Of a stretch of DNA of 64,000 nucleotides, positions 18,005 through 25,346 are shown one piece after another. Position 1 is the stretch's first letter, and each line of letters begins with the position of its first letter. Both the position numbers and the translations under genes were made by a program. The notes below the pieces were generated by a model that was not told the origin of the DNA, did no database searches, and worked only from the letters and a program-made list of their open reading frames with translations. This stretch comes from an uncultured Spirochaetaceae bacterium (lineage in GTDB: Bacteria; Spirochaetota; Spirochaetia; Sphaerochaetales; Sphaerochaetaceae): positions 33,800 through 97,799 of the forward strand of contig CALXKU010000009.1 in assembly GCA_944389025.1 (NCBI GenBank), read 5' to 3'.

Positions 18005-18920
18005 TTTCTGCTACCGGCACTGCAGCATCAGCGATGGAAAGTATGGGCTTTGCGGCTCAAGAAAAGGGGAGGGGGGACGTATAATCAGCCCCTTTTACGG
18101 CATGCTTGCAGCATTTGCAATTGATCCTGTTGAGAAGAAGCCTCTTTATCATTTTCACCCGGGGACAAAAACGCTCTCGATAGCAGAGGAGGGGTGCAAC
18201 TTCTTCTGCTCGTTCTGCCAGAACAGCGAGATTTCTCAAAATCATAGGGAACATGTTGTGATAGATGAGGAGACTGTAGTGGCAATTGCGGCAAGCGAAG
18301 GTACTCCTTCTATAAGCTACACGTATTCAGAGCCCCTTGTATGGCAGGATTACATGCTGCGTACTGCGAATCTTGCAAGAAAGAAGGGACTGGAAAACAT
18401 AATGGTCTCCAACGGAAGCTTCTCTGACGAGGCCCTCTCAAGAATCCTGCCAGTAATTGATGCTTATAATATCGATCTGAAAGGGGATGAGGAGTTCTAT
18501 CAGAAGATAGTCAAAGGAAGTTCGATTCCTGTAAGAAAAGCGATAGAAAAGATTGTTAAGTACGGCTCCCATATTGAAGTCACAACACTTGTGATCGAGG
18601 GGATACACACACCAAGCATGATAAGAGAACTTGGAGCTTTTCTCAACGATGCCGGTGTCTCTGTCTGGCATCTTACAAGATTCTTTCCCGCATATATGAT
18701 GGATGACAGGAGAGCGACAAGTGAGGAATTTCTTGACCTTATTTACAATGAAGCTCTAAAGAGTGGCATCCCTTTCATCTATAAAGGCAACACAGGCCAT
18801 GAAAGCCCCACAAAGTGCCCCCTCTGTAAAGCAGTCATAGACAGGCTCTCAACAAATGGGCTCTGCCATAGCTGTGGCTATAAGCTCTACGGAAAATTCT
18901 CCCAAATTTCAATACTATGA
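17994..18920 (+). CDS. amrS: AmmeMemoRadiSam system radical SAM enzyme
   Basis: This 308-residue radical SAM protein carries the CxxxCxxC iron-sulfur motif at C68, C72 and C75 (EGCNFFCSFCQN). Its N-terminus has the Cys-rich signature of this subgroup: CDFCYRHC, then G.YGLCGSRK. After the SAM domain, a C-terminal zinc-ribbon-like segment has CPLCKAVI and LCHSCGYKLYG. The layout resembles pyruvate-formate-lyase activating enzymes but in the AMMECR1/MEMO-associated clade. The start ATG lies inside the last codons of the AMMECR1 gene. The substrate is unknown; a glycyl-radical or carbon-sulfur modification role would be inference. Confidence 0.92.
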   Translation: MRCDFCYRHCSISDGKYGLCGSRKGEGGRIISPFYGMLAAFAIDPVEKKPLYHFHPGTKTLSIAEEGCNFFCSFCQNSEISQNHREHVVIDEETVVAIAASEGTPSISYTYSEPLVWQDYMLRTANLARKKGLENIMVSNGSFSDEALSRILPVIDAYNIDLKGDEEFYQKIVKGSSIPVRKAIEKIVKYGSHIEVTTLVIEGIHTPSMIRELGAFLNDAGVSVWHLTRFFPAYMMDDRRATSEEFLDLIYNEALKSGIPFIYKGNTGHESPTKCPLCKAVIDRLSTNGLCHSCGYKLYGKFSQISIL

Positions 18921-19014
18921 GTTATAATTTTTGCTAATATGTATGACTTTGAAGAGTTTTAAAGTTCATCTGGAAAGATTCTTGCGTCTTAAAATATCAG
19001 GAGCATGAAAGTCT

Positions 19015-20130
19015 ATGACAAAGGAGCAGGAGAAAATATTAGTTGATTATCAGGAACAGTGGATACATCAGTTGCCGAAATTGAGAAATATCGCTAATGA
19101 ATTTGATATATTTCCTCAAATTGTCAGATGCTCCGAGATAAAAGGCAGTCAGGTCCTCTCTAGAATGGTGGTACAGCCTAAATGTGTGGCTATACTCATT
19201 TTTATGGATTATCCTTTCTTTCCAGTCCTTCTTGGTGGAGGGGCATTGTATATACTCATAAACGGTAAAGTTGAGTTTTCGTTGGATTCATGGGTCTCGT
19301 TTACAGAACCGGTGCTTTTGAAGCTTGAGACTGGAGACCTAATTGAAATCTGTTATGAAAATACAACCTAAGACAGTTTGCTTATCAATGATATTGCAAT
19401 TGGCTTGTGCTATGAGAGGATGGAGAGTGGAAGAAGAAACGGCATAGAGCTTTTCAACATTATGGACTTTGGTACATATGGAAAGTTTGCTGACGTTTTA
19501 AAATGTATGAAAGTGAATGGTAAGGTTGCTTTGTTGCCATTTGAGTATATTCAAAATGGTATAACTATGTTTGGAGGCCATGGCGGCTGGGAAGTTGTTC
19601 TTTACAGATTTACGGTTCCTGACGGCTATCAGTATATTTTACCTTTTGAGTTTTCTTCATCGGTCAATTTCAATACTGAAACAATAAACTTTTTAGTCAA
19701 GATAAATGGGAGAGTGATGGATATGCTTCCAACTCCACGCCTGCTCAACTCAAAGAGAATTTATCCCGTTCAGTCTGGAGATAAGATTGAGATTACTGCA
19801 ATGCTTTTTGAAGGAGCTGCTATAGAATTTGAGAAAAATCCAAAGCTTTATTTGATGACTGAATGTACAGAATCTGAATTCGAAGCATATAAGAATTTCA
19901 TGGATGACTATGACTTCTATTGTTCCGCTGATGATCTTATTTCTGGTTATGCTAAAGAGCTGGAAAATATTAAAAACTTATCTGAAAACGAACGCGATGA
20001 TTTATTCAATAAGATATATTATTTGCGAGAGCTGAAGAAAAATCCTCCAGATATTTCAGCCGCACGGAAGAATCGTGATTCAACGGAAATTATAAACGAA
20101 ACAAAAGGTATGGAAATGCATAGAATATAG
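19015..20130 (+). pseudogene. Hypothetical protein with two related domains, interrupted by an in-frame TAA
   Basis: Two open segments in the same frame, 19015-19371 (118 residues) and 19378-20130 (250 residues, from a TTG), are separated only by the TAA at 19369-19371 and two codons. The two parts look like repeats of one beta-rich unit: ILINGKVEFSLDSW...LETGDLIEICYE in the first, and FLVKINGRVMDMLP...QSGDKIEITAML in the second. This suggests one original gene of about 371 codons broken by a nonsense change. No signal peptide is seen. The base composition is AT-richer than the neighbours, consistent with an acquired gene. Family unknown. It could also be two genes, but the same frame and tiny gap argue against that. 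Confidence 0.55.
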
Positions 20131-20168
20131 TTAATAGTATATGAATTCTTCAAGGTTTTCTCGATTGG

Positions 20169-20351
20169 TTGTTGAATCAGGCTCGATACTGGGCAATGTC
20201 AAATCTCGTGGATTGGACCGGAATGAATAATTCGATAGATGACAGGTCATCAGCAAATGTATGCTGTCATAACTGTGGCGATAAGGTTTTTCCAATGAGG
20301 AAATTCGATCAGCTGATATCTACACTTTCCCCATGTCGCTTAGCGAGATAG
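20169..20351 (+). pseudogene. Possible remnant with a zinc-ribbon-like CxxC
   Basis: A 60-codon frame that starts only with TTG and contains CCHNCGDKVFPMRKFDQ, a piece resembling half of a zinc ribbon. There is no ribosome binding site and it overlaps the next gene by 19 bases. It may be the tail of a deleted gene, or chance. Otherwise the 200 bases between 20131 and 20332 show nothing recognisable. Confidence 0.2.
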
Positions 20352-20830
20352 AAAAGCATGACATTGAGACTTTCGCCTCATCCTTTGCCTCTATCATCTC
20401 AGACAAAAGAAGATTCATTATCATTGCGAGAATCAGGGATACGGATCCTAAGTCAAAAGAAATGGATCAGGAAAGGTTATCTAAGATCAATGATATGCTT
20501 AAGGAGACCGGGTACATGAGTAAGGAAATAGAGATGGATCCTCTCAGCAAGGATGAAAGGGGACTCGTTCGCGTGGTATCAAAAGGAAATCATCTCTATA
20601 ATCTTGTAGAAGCTGAACAGCTTCTTGATAATCTCTGCGCTGCCTGCAAAGCTGATTGTGACAGGAAGGGGGAGGCGGGTGGAGATGATTGCAAGAGAAT
20701 CGATTGTCCTGGATGGGATGTGGATCGTTGCATTCTCGAACCCAAAGTGAAGAAATACACATCAGATGATGCCTGTATAATGTATTTCTACCGTAAGAAA
20801 GAAAAAGAGAAAGAGGAGATACCTTTCTGA
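20333..20830 (+). CDS. Cys-rich hypothetical protein coupled to a DUF1848-like gene
   Basis: A 165-residue protein I do not recognise. The N-terminal half is charged and could be a small alpha/beta domain (RRFIIIARIRDTDPKSKEMD). The second half has eight cysteines between about residues 102 and 147 (LCAACKADCDRK, DDCKRIDCPGWDVDRCILE and a later Cys near the end), a pattern suited to metal or Fe-S binding. The C-terminal tail is Lys/Glu-rich. The stop codon overlaps the next start codon (TGATG), so it is translated together with the DUF1848-like gene that itself has a CxxxCxxC motif. The start is uncertain because no ribosome binding site precedes it. Confidence 0.6.
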   Translation: MSLSEIEKHDIETFASSFASIISDKRRFIIIARIRDTDPKSKEMDQERLSKINDMLKETGYMSKEIEMDPLSKDERGLVRVVSKGNHLYNLVEAEQLLDNLCAACKADCDRKGEAGGDDCKRIDCPGWDVDRCILEPKVKKYTSDDACIMYFYRKKEKEKEEIPF

Positions 20831-21763
20831 TGATTATAAGTGCAAGCAGAAGGACGGATATCCCGTCATATTATTCCAAATGGTTTTTCAGAAGGCTGAG
20901 CGAGGGTTTTGTCCTTGTCCGGAATCCTATGAACATACACCAGGTAAGCAGGGTTTCCCTTTCTCCTAGCGTTGTGGACGGCATCGTATTCTGGACGAAG
21001 AATCCCTCTCCGATGATGAGCAGGCTCGACCTCTTAAAAGATTACGCATATTATTTCCAGTTCACACTCAACCCGTATGGAAGAAACATAGAGCAGAATC
21101 TTCCCGAGAAGAAAGAGATTATGGGAACATTCAAAACCCTCTCAGAGCAGATTGGAAAAGAATAAGGTGATATGGCGCTACGACCCGATACTACTAAATG
21201 ATGAGTGGACGATAAGCCATCATATCTCAGCATTTGAGTATATGGCCAAGGAACTTTCCCCTTATACTGAGAAAGTCGTGATAAGCTTCCTCGATTTCTA
21301 TCAGAGGACTGAGCGCAATACCGTCTCCCTCTGCTTGAGGAAATTCAGTGCGGATGACATGGACATCCTCGCAAGGGAACTCTCTGCAATCGCTTACGCA
21401 TACGGTCTTGAGATGGAGACTTGCGCAGAGGCAATCGATCTTGAAAAATACGGCATAAAACATTCAAGATGCGTTGATGAGCGCCTTCTTTCGAGGATAT
21501 CTGGGTACGCATTAAACGTTGGAAAGGATAAGAATCAGCGCCTTGAATGTGGCTGTGTATCAAGCATCGATATCGGGGAGTACAACACCTGTAAGAACGG
21601 CTGTCTGTACTGCTATGCCAACTACAATCCGACCAATGTGATTAGCAATAGAAAAATGCATGACTGGGAATCACCGCTACTGACAGGAACAATCTGCAGC
21701 GATGATAAGATTACTGAGCGCAAGATGAAAACATTGAAAGATGGCCAGCTCTCTCTATTCTGA
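20830..21763 (+). pseudogene. DUF1848-family protein, frameshifted
   Basis: The first part (20830-21165) reads IISASRRTDIPSYYSKWF, the typical DUF1848 N-terminus, followed by VFWTKNPSPM. It then meets a TAA at 21163-21165. The second part (21152-21763) continues with VIWRYDPILL and ends with a CKNGCLYCYAN motif (CxxxCxxC) and LFDGQLSLF-like tail. Removing one base (T21163) restores GKEKVIWRYDP, which is what the family has at this place, giving about 310 residues of normal length. So this is one gene with a single-base insertion, either real or a sequencing error. The family is uncharacterised; the cysteine motif suggests an Fe-S enzyme of radical SAM type. Confidence 0.75.
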
Positions 21764-21844
21764 ATATTTGTACAAAATTAAGTAACCTGTATGGCAGATA
21801 TCTGTTAGAATGATAAAAACTAAAAACAAATGGGAGTAGTGAAA

Positions 21845-22444
21845 ATGAAGAAAACATTATTGGTTATCTTGTTAATCGCTTCCGTAATAACAGGCGCATT
21901 CGCAGCCGATACGGAAATCATGCTTGGTCTTCAGAGCGGATTCAACGAGCAGGTCATATTCCCTAAGACTGACTATGGTTCAGTTGAGACATATGATTAT
22001 GTTCCTATCAAAGCAGATGCTATGTTCTACTTCGGAGACAGTTTTGCACTTAATGCCGCATTAGGCATGGACATCTTAATTCCAGAGTATGGTGATGCTA
22101 CAGTAGGAATGGGTGCAGATGTTCTTGCTTATTATAAGTGCGAGCTTTCAGATATGATCGACATTCTTGCCGGTGGTGGATTGTCCTATAAGTTCTTTAC
22201 GGAATCTGGCAGTGTAGCTGGTTTTACATCGAGCCTGAGTACGCATCAGTTAGCTCTTCTAGGTTCGGTAAGATTCCAGTTTGATGTTATCGATCATCTT
22301 ACGGTCTTCGCAGGTGCGGATATCGGATACAATGTGCTGAATCAGAGCGTTACATCTTCTGGCGGACATTCTTCAGACCCTGTAGACATGGAATAGTCTA
22401 TCATGCCATGGGCAATCAAGGCCGGAGTCAGCTACAAGTTCTGA
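21845..22444 (+). pseudogene. Outer-membrane beta-barrel-like protein with in-frame TAG before the last strand
   Basis: The protein starts MKKTLLVILLIASVITGAFA with a clear signal peptide (cleavage likely after AFA), then alternates short hydrophobic strands and turns with many Gly and aromatic residues, as in small outer-membrane barrels. The open frame stops at TAG 22394-22396. The same frame continues for 15 codons to WAIKAGVSYKF and a TGA (22442-22444). A C-terminal Phe after alternating hydrophobic residues is the outer-membrane insertion signal, so the TAG removes the piece needed for assembly. I chose the second ATG (21845) because GGGAG lies upstream and it begins the signal peptide. 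A terminator follows, confirming where the gene ends. Confidence 0.7.
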
Positions 22445-22465
22445 TTTCCTTTCTTTCTAATTATC

Positions 22466-22495
22466 GCTCCCGTCTTTTTCGGGAGCTTTCTTTTT
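22466..22495 (+). terminator. Rho-independent terminator after the barrel-protein gene
   Basis: The stem GCTCCCG (22466-22472) / CGGGAGC (22480-22486) has a 7-base loop and is followed directly by TTTCTTTTT. It lies 21 bases after the downstream TGA of the interrupted outer-membrane gene, which fits that TGA as the original stop. Confidence 0.88.
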
Positions 22496-22534
22496 GCCTG
22501 AATTCGTGTATTATTTAGCCTTGGAGGAAAGAGA

Positions 22535-23446
22535 ATGCTGGAAGTGATACTCAGAGCGTCCTATTTTTTCGGAATGATCGCTCTTGGCTACGGTCTTAAG
22601 AAGCTTAAGGTTTTAAGAAAGGAGGACGCGGAGGTTCTTGGACGTGTCATCATGAACATAACACTTCCTGCGGCTATTTTATCATCTTTCAGAACATATG
22701 TCTTTGATCCCTCGATGATGCTTTTGACTGCAGCCGGATTCCTTTCGACTGTGTTCATGAGTGCTTTAGGGTATTTTATGACAATGAGAAAGAGCAGGGA
22801 GGAGAGGATTTTCTACATGCTCAACCTTCCAGCTTACAATATCGGGAATTTCACTCTTCCTTTCGTCTCGGGCTTTTTAGGTGCTGTAGGAACGGTTGCA
22901 ACCTGTCTTTTCGATATGGGAAATGCTCTCATGTGTGTTGGTGGAAACCTGGTTTTCACAGAGATGGCAACGGGGGGAAGGAAGAAAGGAAGGAGCATTC
23001 CTCTATCAATACTGAGTGTTTTTACAAAACCGTCGGTTGCCGTTTATACGATCATGACCATACTCGCGGTTCTGGGACTGCGCCTTCCATCCGTCGTGTT
23101 CGATTTTGCAGGTGCCATAAGTCCTGCGAATGGCATAATCGCGATGTTCATGATAGGAATCATGTTTGAGTTCACATTCAGCAGGGAAAACCTAAAAGAG
23201 GTTGTAATAGTCTCCCTGATCCGTCTGGCTCTTGCCTCTCTCATCGCTTATTTCTTCTATGCTATGACCGATTTTCCTTATGAGGTCAGGAAAGCGGTTG
23301 CCATAACGGCATTTGCACCGATTAGCAGTGCGGCTGCCGCATTCTGTCAGGAATTAAAGGGAAACGAGGCTCTTGAGGGCTTTGCAAGCACTGTATCGAT
23401 TATCATTTCCCTGATAGTGATTCCCATACTTCTGATGGTGCTTTGA
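22535..23446 (+). CDS. AEC-family (auxin efflux carrier-like) permease
   Basis: An inner-membrane protein of 303 residues with about ten hydrophobic helices, the normal size for bacterial AEC transporters. The N-terminus (YFFGMIALGYGLKKLKVL..EDAEVLGRVIMNITLPAAILSSF) matches the family pattern with the NxTLPA segment in the second helix. AYNIGNFTLPF near residue 105 is the second conserved break. Bacterial members move malate, malonate or similar organic anions; the substrate here is unknown. A GGAGGAAAGAGA ribosome binding site precedes the ATG. It overlaps the 3' end of the opposite-strand methyltransferase by 44 bases. Confidence 0.85.
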   Translation: MLEVILRASYFFGMIALGYGLKKLKVLRKEDAEVLGRVIMNITLPAAILSSFRTYVFDPSMMLLTAAGFLSTVFMSALGYFMTMRKSREERIFYMLNLPAYNIGNFTLPFVSGFLGAVGTVATCLFDMGNALMCVGGNLVFTEMATGGRKKGRSIPLSILSVFTKPSVAVYTIMTILAVLGLRLPSVVFDFAGAISPANGIIAMFMIGIMFEFTFSRENLKEVVIVSLIRLALASLIAYFFYAMTDFPYEVRKAVAITAFAPISSAAAAFCQELKGNEALEGFASTVSIIISLIVIPILLMVL

Positions 23447-24176
23447 TAGCGTTTATCGCTATGAATGATGTGATGTTCAGCTCATCAAAAAGGCCATAGC
23501 CATTGGTGTCCTCGTACATGTCGCGGATTATGAAGCCTGCTTTGATAAGACCTCCTATCTGCTCTGTGAGACTATGAGAGAACTGATATCTGTCTTCTTC
23601 CCTGAAAAGGGTGGGATCTTTTATCGGGTTGAACGGGAGGGACTGCGATATTTTCGACTCATCGTTCTCGTCCGTGATGTAGTTTATCCCGTTCTCGAAT
23701 GTGATTAAGAGTGTTCCTCTTTCCTTTAAAACCCTTGCACACTCAAAAAGAAGTGGCTCGACTTTCTCTATGTAGCATAGCGAAGGCGGGTTGAATATGA
23801 TATCGAAGTTCTTGCTTTCAAAAGGAAGTGGCTTTGACATGTCGGCCTTTACGATCTCAACGCTGTAACCCTCACGCTCTGAAACGATGCGCTCCGCTTC
23901 AAGCTGCTTATCATTGTAATCGAGGACCGTGCAGTGTGCGCCAATTGCGGAGAAGATCGGAATCTGCTGCGCACCGCCCGATGCGAGGCCTAAAATCCTC
24001 TTTCCTCTGATATCACCAAACCAGCTGTGAGGAACGCTCTTTTTCGGGGTAAGGAGCACATCCCACTCTCCATTTTTCGCCTTCTCATATGTCTCTCTAT
24101 CTATTGGGATCCCCCATTTCCAGCCGTCGGCAATCCATCTTGTTATCGTTTCTGCGTTGATATCCTGATAGTTCAT
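23403..24176 (-). CDS. Class I SAM-dependent methyltransferase
   Basis: A 257-residue protein with a Rossmann-type methyltransferase core. Motif I is ILGLASGGAQQIPIFS, followed by an acidic residue in VLDYNDKQ and the NPPSLCYIEKVE segment in the position of motif IV. The N-terminus contains WKWGIPID. The acceptor substrate cannot be inferred. The longest frame begins with TTG at 24233, but I prefer the ATG at 24176, where similarity-like sequence (MNYQDINAETITRWIADGW) begins; no strong ribosome binding site is seen for either. The start codon and upstream DNA lie inside an 82-bp sequence that is repeated 278 bp further on. Confidence 0.8.
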   Translation of the reverse strand: MNYQDINAETITRWIADGWKWGIPIDRETYEKAKNGEWDVLLTPKKSVPHSWFGDIRGKRILGLASGGAQQIPIFSAIGAHCTVLDYNDKQLEAERIVSEREGYSVEIVKADMSKPLPFESKNFDIIFNPPSLCYIEKVEPLLFECARVLKERGTLLITFENGINYITDENDESKISQSLPFNPIKDPTLFREEDRYQFSHSLTEQIGGLIKAGFIIRDMYEDTNGYGLFDELNITSFIAINAIKAPSEVWESLSGK

Positions 24177-24252
24177 ATCACTGATGATAGCAGTATTGCA
24201 TGATGATGAGTATTGTTTTTCTCTTAGAGGCAAGGAAAATGCAGGAAGTAAC
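24171..24252. repeat. 82-bp direct repeat, copy 1
   Basis: This copy covers the methyltransferase start codon and the 76 bases upstream. It is identical to 24449-24530 except for one base (A24232 versus G24510). The repeat runs from GTTCATATCACTG to GGAAGTAAC. Confidence 0.95.
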
Positions 24253-24448
24253 CTAAATTCTATTTTATCAACTAGCCATACCGTGTCTAATTTATTTTAG
24301 TGTATCAAGTTGATAAATTCAGCAACTAGTTTTCCATGGCTATTATTATCATTATATATTCCTAAGAGTACTAAGAATTGATTTCTTTCATACAAAAGAA
24401 CTTATACACTTATTTTGCAATCTACATAGTTAACATAATAGAGTACAG
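24253..24448. other. AT-rich 196-bp spacer between the 82-bp repeats
   Basis: No gene is apparent. The stretch is much richer in A+T than the surrounding sequence. It contains a 10-bp inverted repeat, TTTATCAACT (24264-24273) and AGTTGATAAA (24308-24317), and short echoes of AACTAG. The ends do not form clear terminal inverted repeats. With the flanking copies it has the form repeat-insert-repeat. Confidence 0.7.
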
Positions 24449-24530
24449 GTTCATATCACTGATGATAGCAGTATTGCATGATGATGAGTATTGTTTTTCT
24501 CTTAGAGGCGAGGAAAATGCAGGAAGTAAC
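24449..24530. repeat. 82-bp direct repeat, copy 2
   Basis: Second copy of the repeat at 24171-24252, offset 278 bp, with a single mismatch. It is not attached to a gene here. The sequence on its right (GGGCCGTGAG...) is of more normal composition. Confidence 0.95.
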
Positions 24531-24697
24531 GGGCCGTGAGCTTGCAAGCATACGGGTTTTACACAACTGGTTTATAACAATTTTCATCAAAGAAAGTAGC
24601 TCCATTGGATTGCACACTCAATTTAAAAAACATCCCTGAAAATCTTGATTTTGCAATTTTTTTGCAATTTTTTTGACTTTTTTAGGAGTGACTAAAA
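24531..24697. other. Intergenic stretch without recognisable gene
   Basis: Between repeat copy 2 and the tRNA terminator I see no coding frame with a start signal. The only local feature is a pair of TTTGCAATTTTTTTG-like tracts near 24653-24676. Confidence 0.5.
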
Positions 24698-24724
24698 TAA
24701 AAAAGTCCTTACAGTGTAAGGACT
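24698..24724 (-). terminator. Terminator of the five-tRNA operon
   Basis: AGTCCTTACA (24704-24713) pairs with TGTAAGGACT (24715-24724). On the minus strand the stem is followed immediately by TTTTTTATTTT. It lies 9 bases past the 3' end of tRNA-Gly, the last tRNA in the transcript. Confidence 0.88.
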
Positions 24725-24733
24725 AACAAGAAG

Positions 24734-24805
24734 AGCGAAAGACGGGACTTGAACCCGCGACATCCACCTTGGCAAGGTGGAGCTCTACCACTGAGCTACT
24801 TTCGC
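24734..24805 (-). tRNA. tRNA-Gly (anticodon GCC)
   Basis: The minus strand begins GCGAAAGTAGCTCAGTGG and has a 7-bp acceptor stem (GCGAAAG/CTTTCGC), the D-loop AGCTCAGTGGTAGAGC, an anticodon loop TTGCCAA giving GCC, and the T-arm GCGGGTTCAAGTCCCG. The discriminator is U. The 3' CCA is not encoded. Confidence 0.96.
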
Positions 24806-24820
24806 ATGTTTTTTTGGTCT

Positions 24821-24900
24821 TGCGAGAGGCGGGACTCGAACCCGCAAGCCGAAGCACTAGTTCCTAAGACTAGCGTGTATACCAATTCCACCACTCTCGC
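24821..24900 (-). tRNA. tRNA-Leu (anticodon UAG)
   Basis: The acceptor stem is GCGAGAG/CTCTCGC with discriminator A. The anticodon loop CTTAGGA gives UAG. A variable arm longer than in class I tRNAs (TGCTTCGGCTTG region) and the T-arm GCGGGTTCGAGTCCCGC fit leucine. Confidence 0.95.
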
Positions 24901-24936
24901 AGTTAATCACCACTTTCGCAGTGCTTGGTATATTTA

Positions 24937-25009
24937 TGAGCCGCAAAGGGATCGAACCTTTGACCCGCAGATTAAGAGTCTGCTGCTCTACCAGCTGAGC
25001 TAGCGGCCC
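24937..25009 (-). tRNA. tRNA-Lys (anticodon CUU)
   Basis: The acceptor stem is GGGCCGC/GCGGCTC with one G-U pair. The D-arm is AGCTCAGCTGGTAGAGC and the anticodon loop CTCTTAA gives CUU. The T-arm is AAAGGTTCGATCCCTTT. The discriminator is A. Confidence 0.96.
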
Positions 25010-25018
25010 AAATTTTAC

Positions 25019-25091
25019 TGCGCCCGGCAGGACTCGAACCTGTAACCTGCGGATTCGAAGTCCGACGCTCTATCCGTTGAGCTACGAGCGC
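25019..25091 (-). tRNA. tRNA-Arg (anticodon UCG)
   Basis: The acceptor stem GCGCTCG/CGGGCGC contains a U-G pair. The D-arm is AGCTCAACGGATAGAGC and the anticodon loop CTTCGAA gives UCG. The T-arm is CAGGTTCGAGTCCTG and the discriminator is A. Confidence 0.95.
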
Positions 25092-25100
25092 TTGGTTTTG

Positions 25101-25173
25101 GGTGGAAGAAGGGGTTCGAACCCTCGACAACCAGATCCACAATCTGGCGCTCTACCACTGAACTACTTCCACC
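25101..25173 (-). tRNA. tRNA-His (anticodon GUG)
   Basis: The anticodon loop TTGTGGA gives GUG. The 5' end has an extra encoded G(-1) opposite C73, the identity feature of histidine tRNA. The acceptor stem is GTGGAAG/CTTCCAC and the T-arm is GAGGGTTCGAACCCCTT with one imperfect pair. It is the first gene of the tRNA transcript. Confidence 0.95.
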
Positions 25174-25219
25174 ATAATGGAAATTCCATGGCTTTGCCAG
25201 TGCAATTTCAACGTGTGAT

Positions 25220-25249
25220 ACTATGCCAAAAAAGTAGGGAGCTTGTCAA
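25220..25249 (-). promoter_or_regulatory. Candidate promoter of the tRNA operon
   Basis: On the minus strand TTGACA (25249-25244) is followed after 18 bases by CATAGT (25225-25220), about 46 bases before tRNA-His. The -35 box is perfect; the -10 box matches only partly, so the exact placement is tentative. Confidence 0.5.
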
Positions 25250-25346
25250 CATGTTTTGAAATATTTTTTTGCGTTTTTCATTTTGATTGTTTTTCCTCTT
25301 ATCTTTTTTCTTGAAAAATGGAGTGGGGGCTGTAAAATCAATAGGC

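Noticed and set aside
22394..22396. TAG as a pyrrolysine or other recoded codon in the barrel-like gene
   Set aside because: No pyrrolysine genes or suppressor tRNA are seen, and other genes here use TAG as a normal stop (for example the sigma-factor gene at 8875 and the gene ending at 20130). A simple nonsense change is more economical.
24253..24448. Insertion sequence or MITE
   Set aside because: The insert has no transposase frame and no clear terminal inverted repeats, and an 82-bp target duplication would be far too long for known transposases.
24171..24530. CRISPR array
   Set aside because: There are only two repeat copies, of 82 bp, with a 196-bp spacer; sizes and number do not fit a CRISPR.
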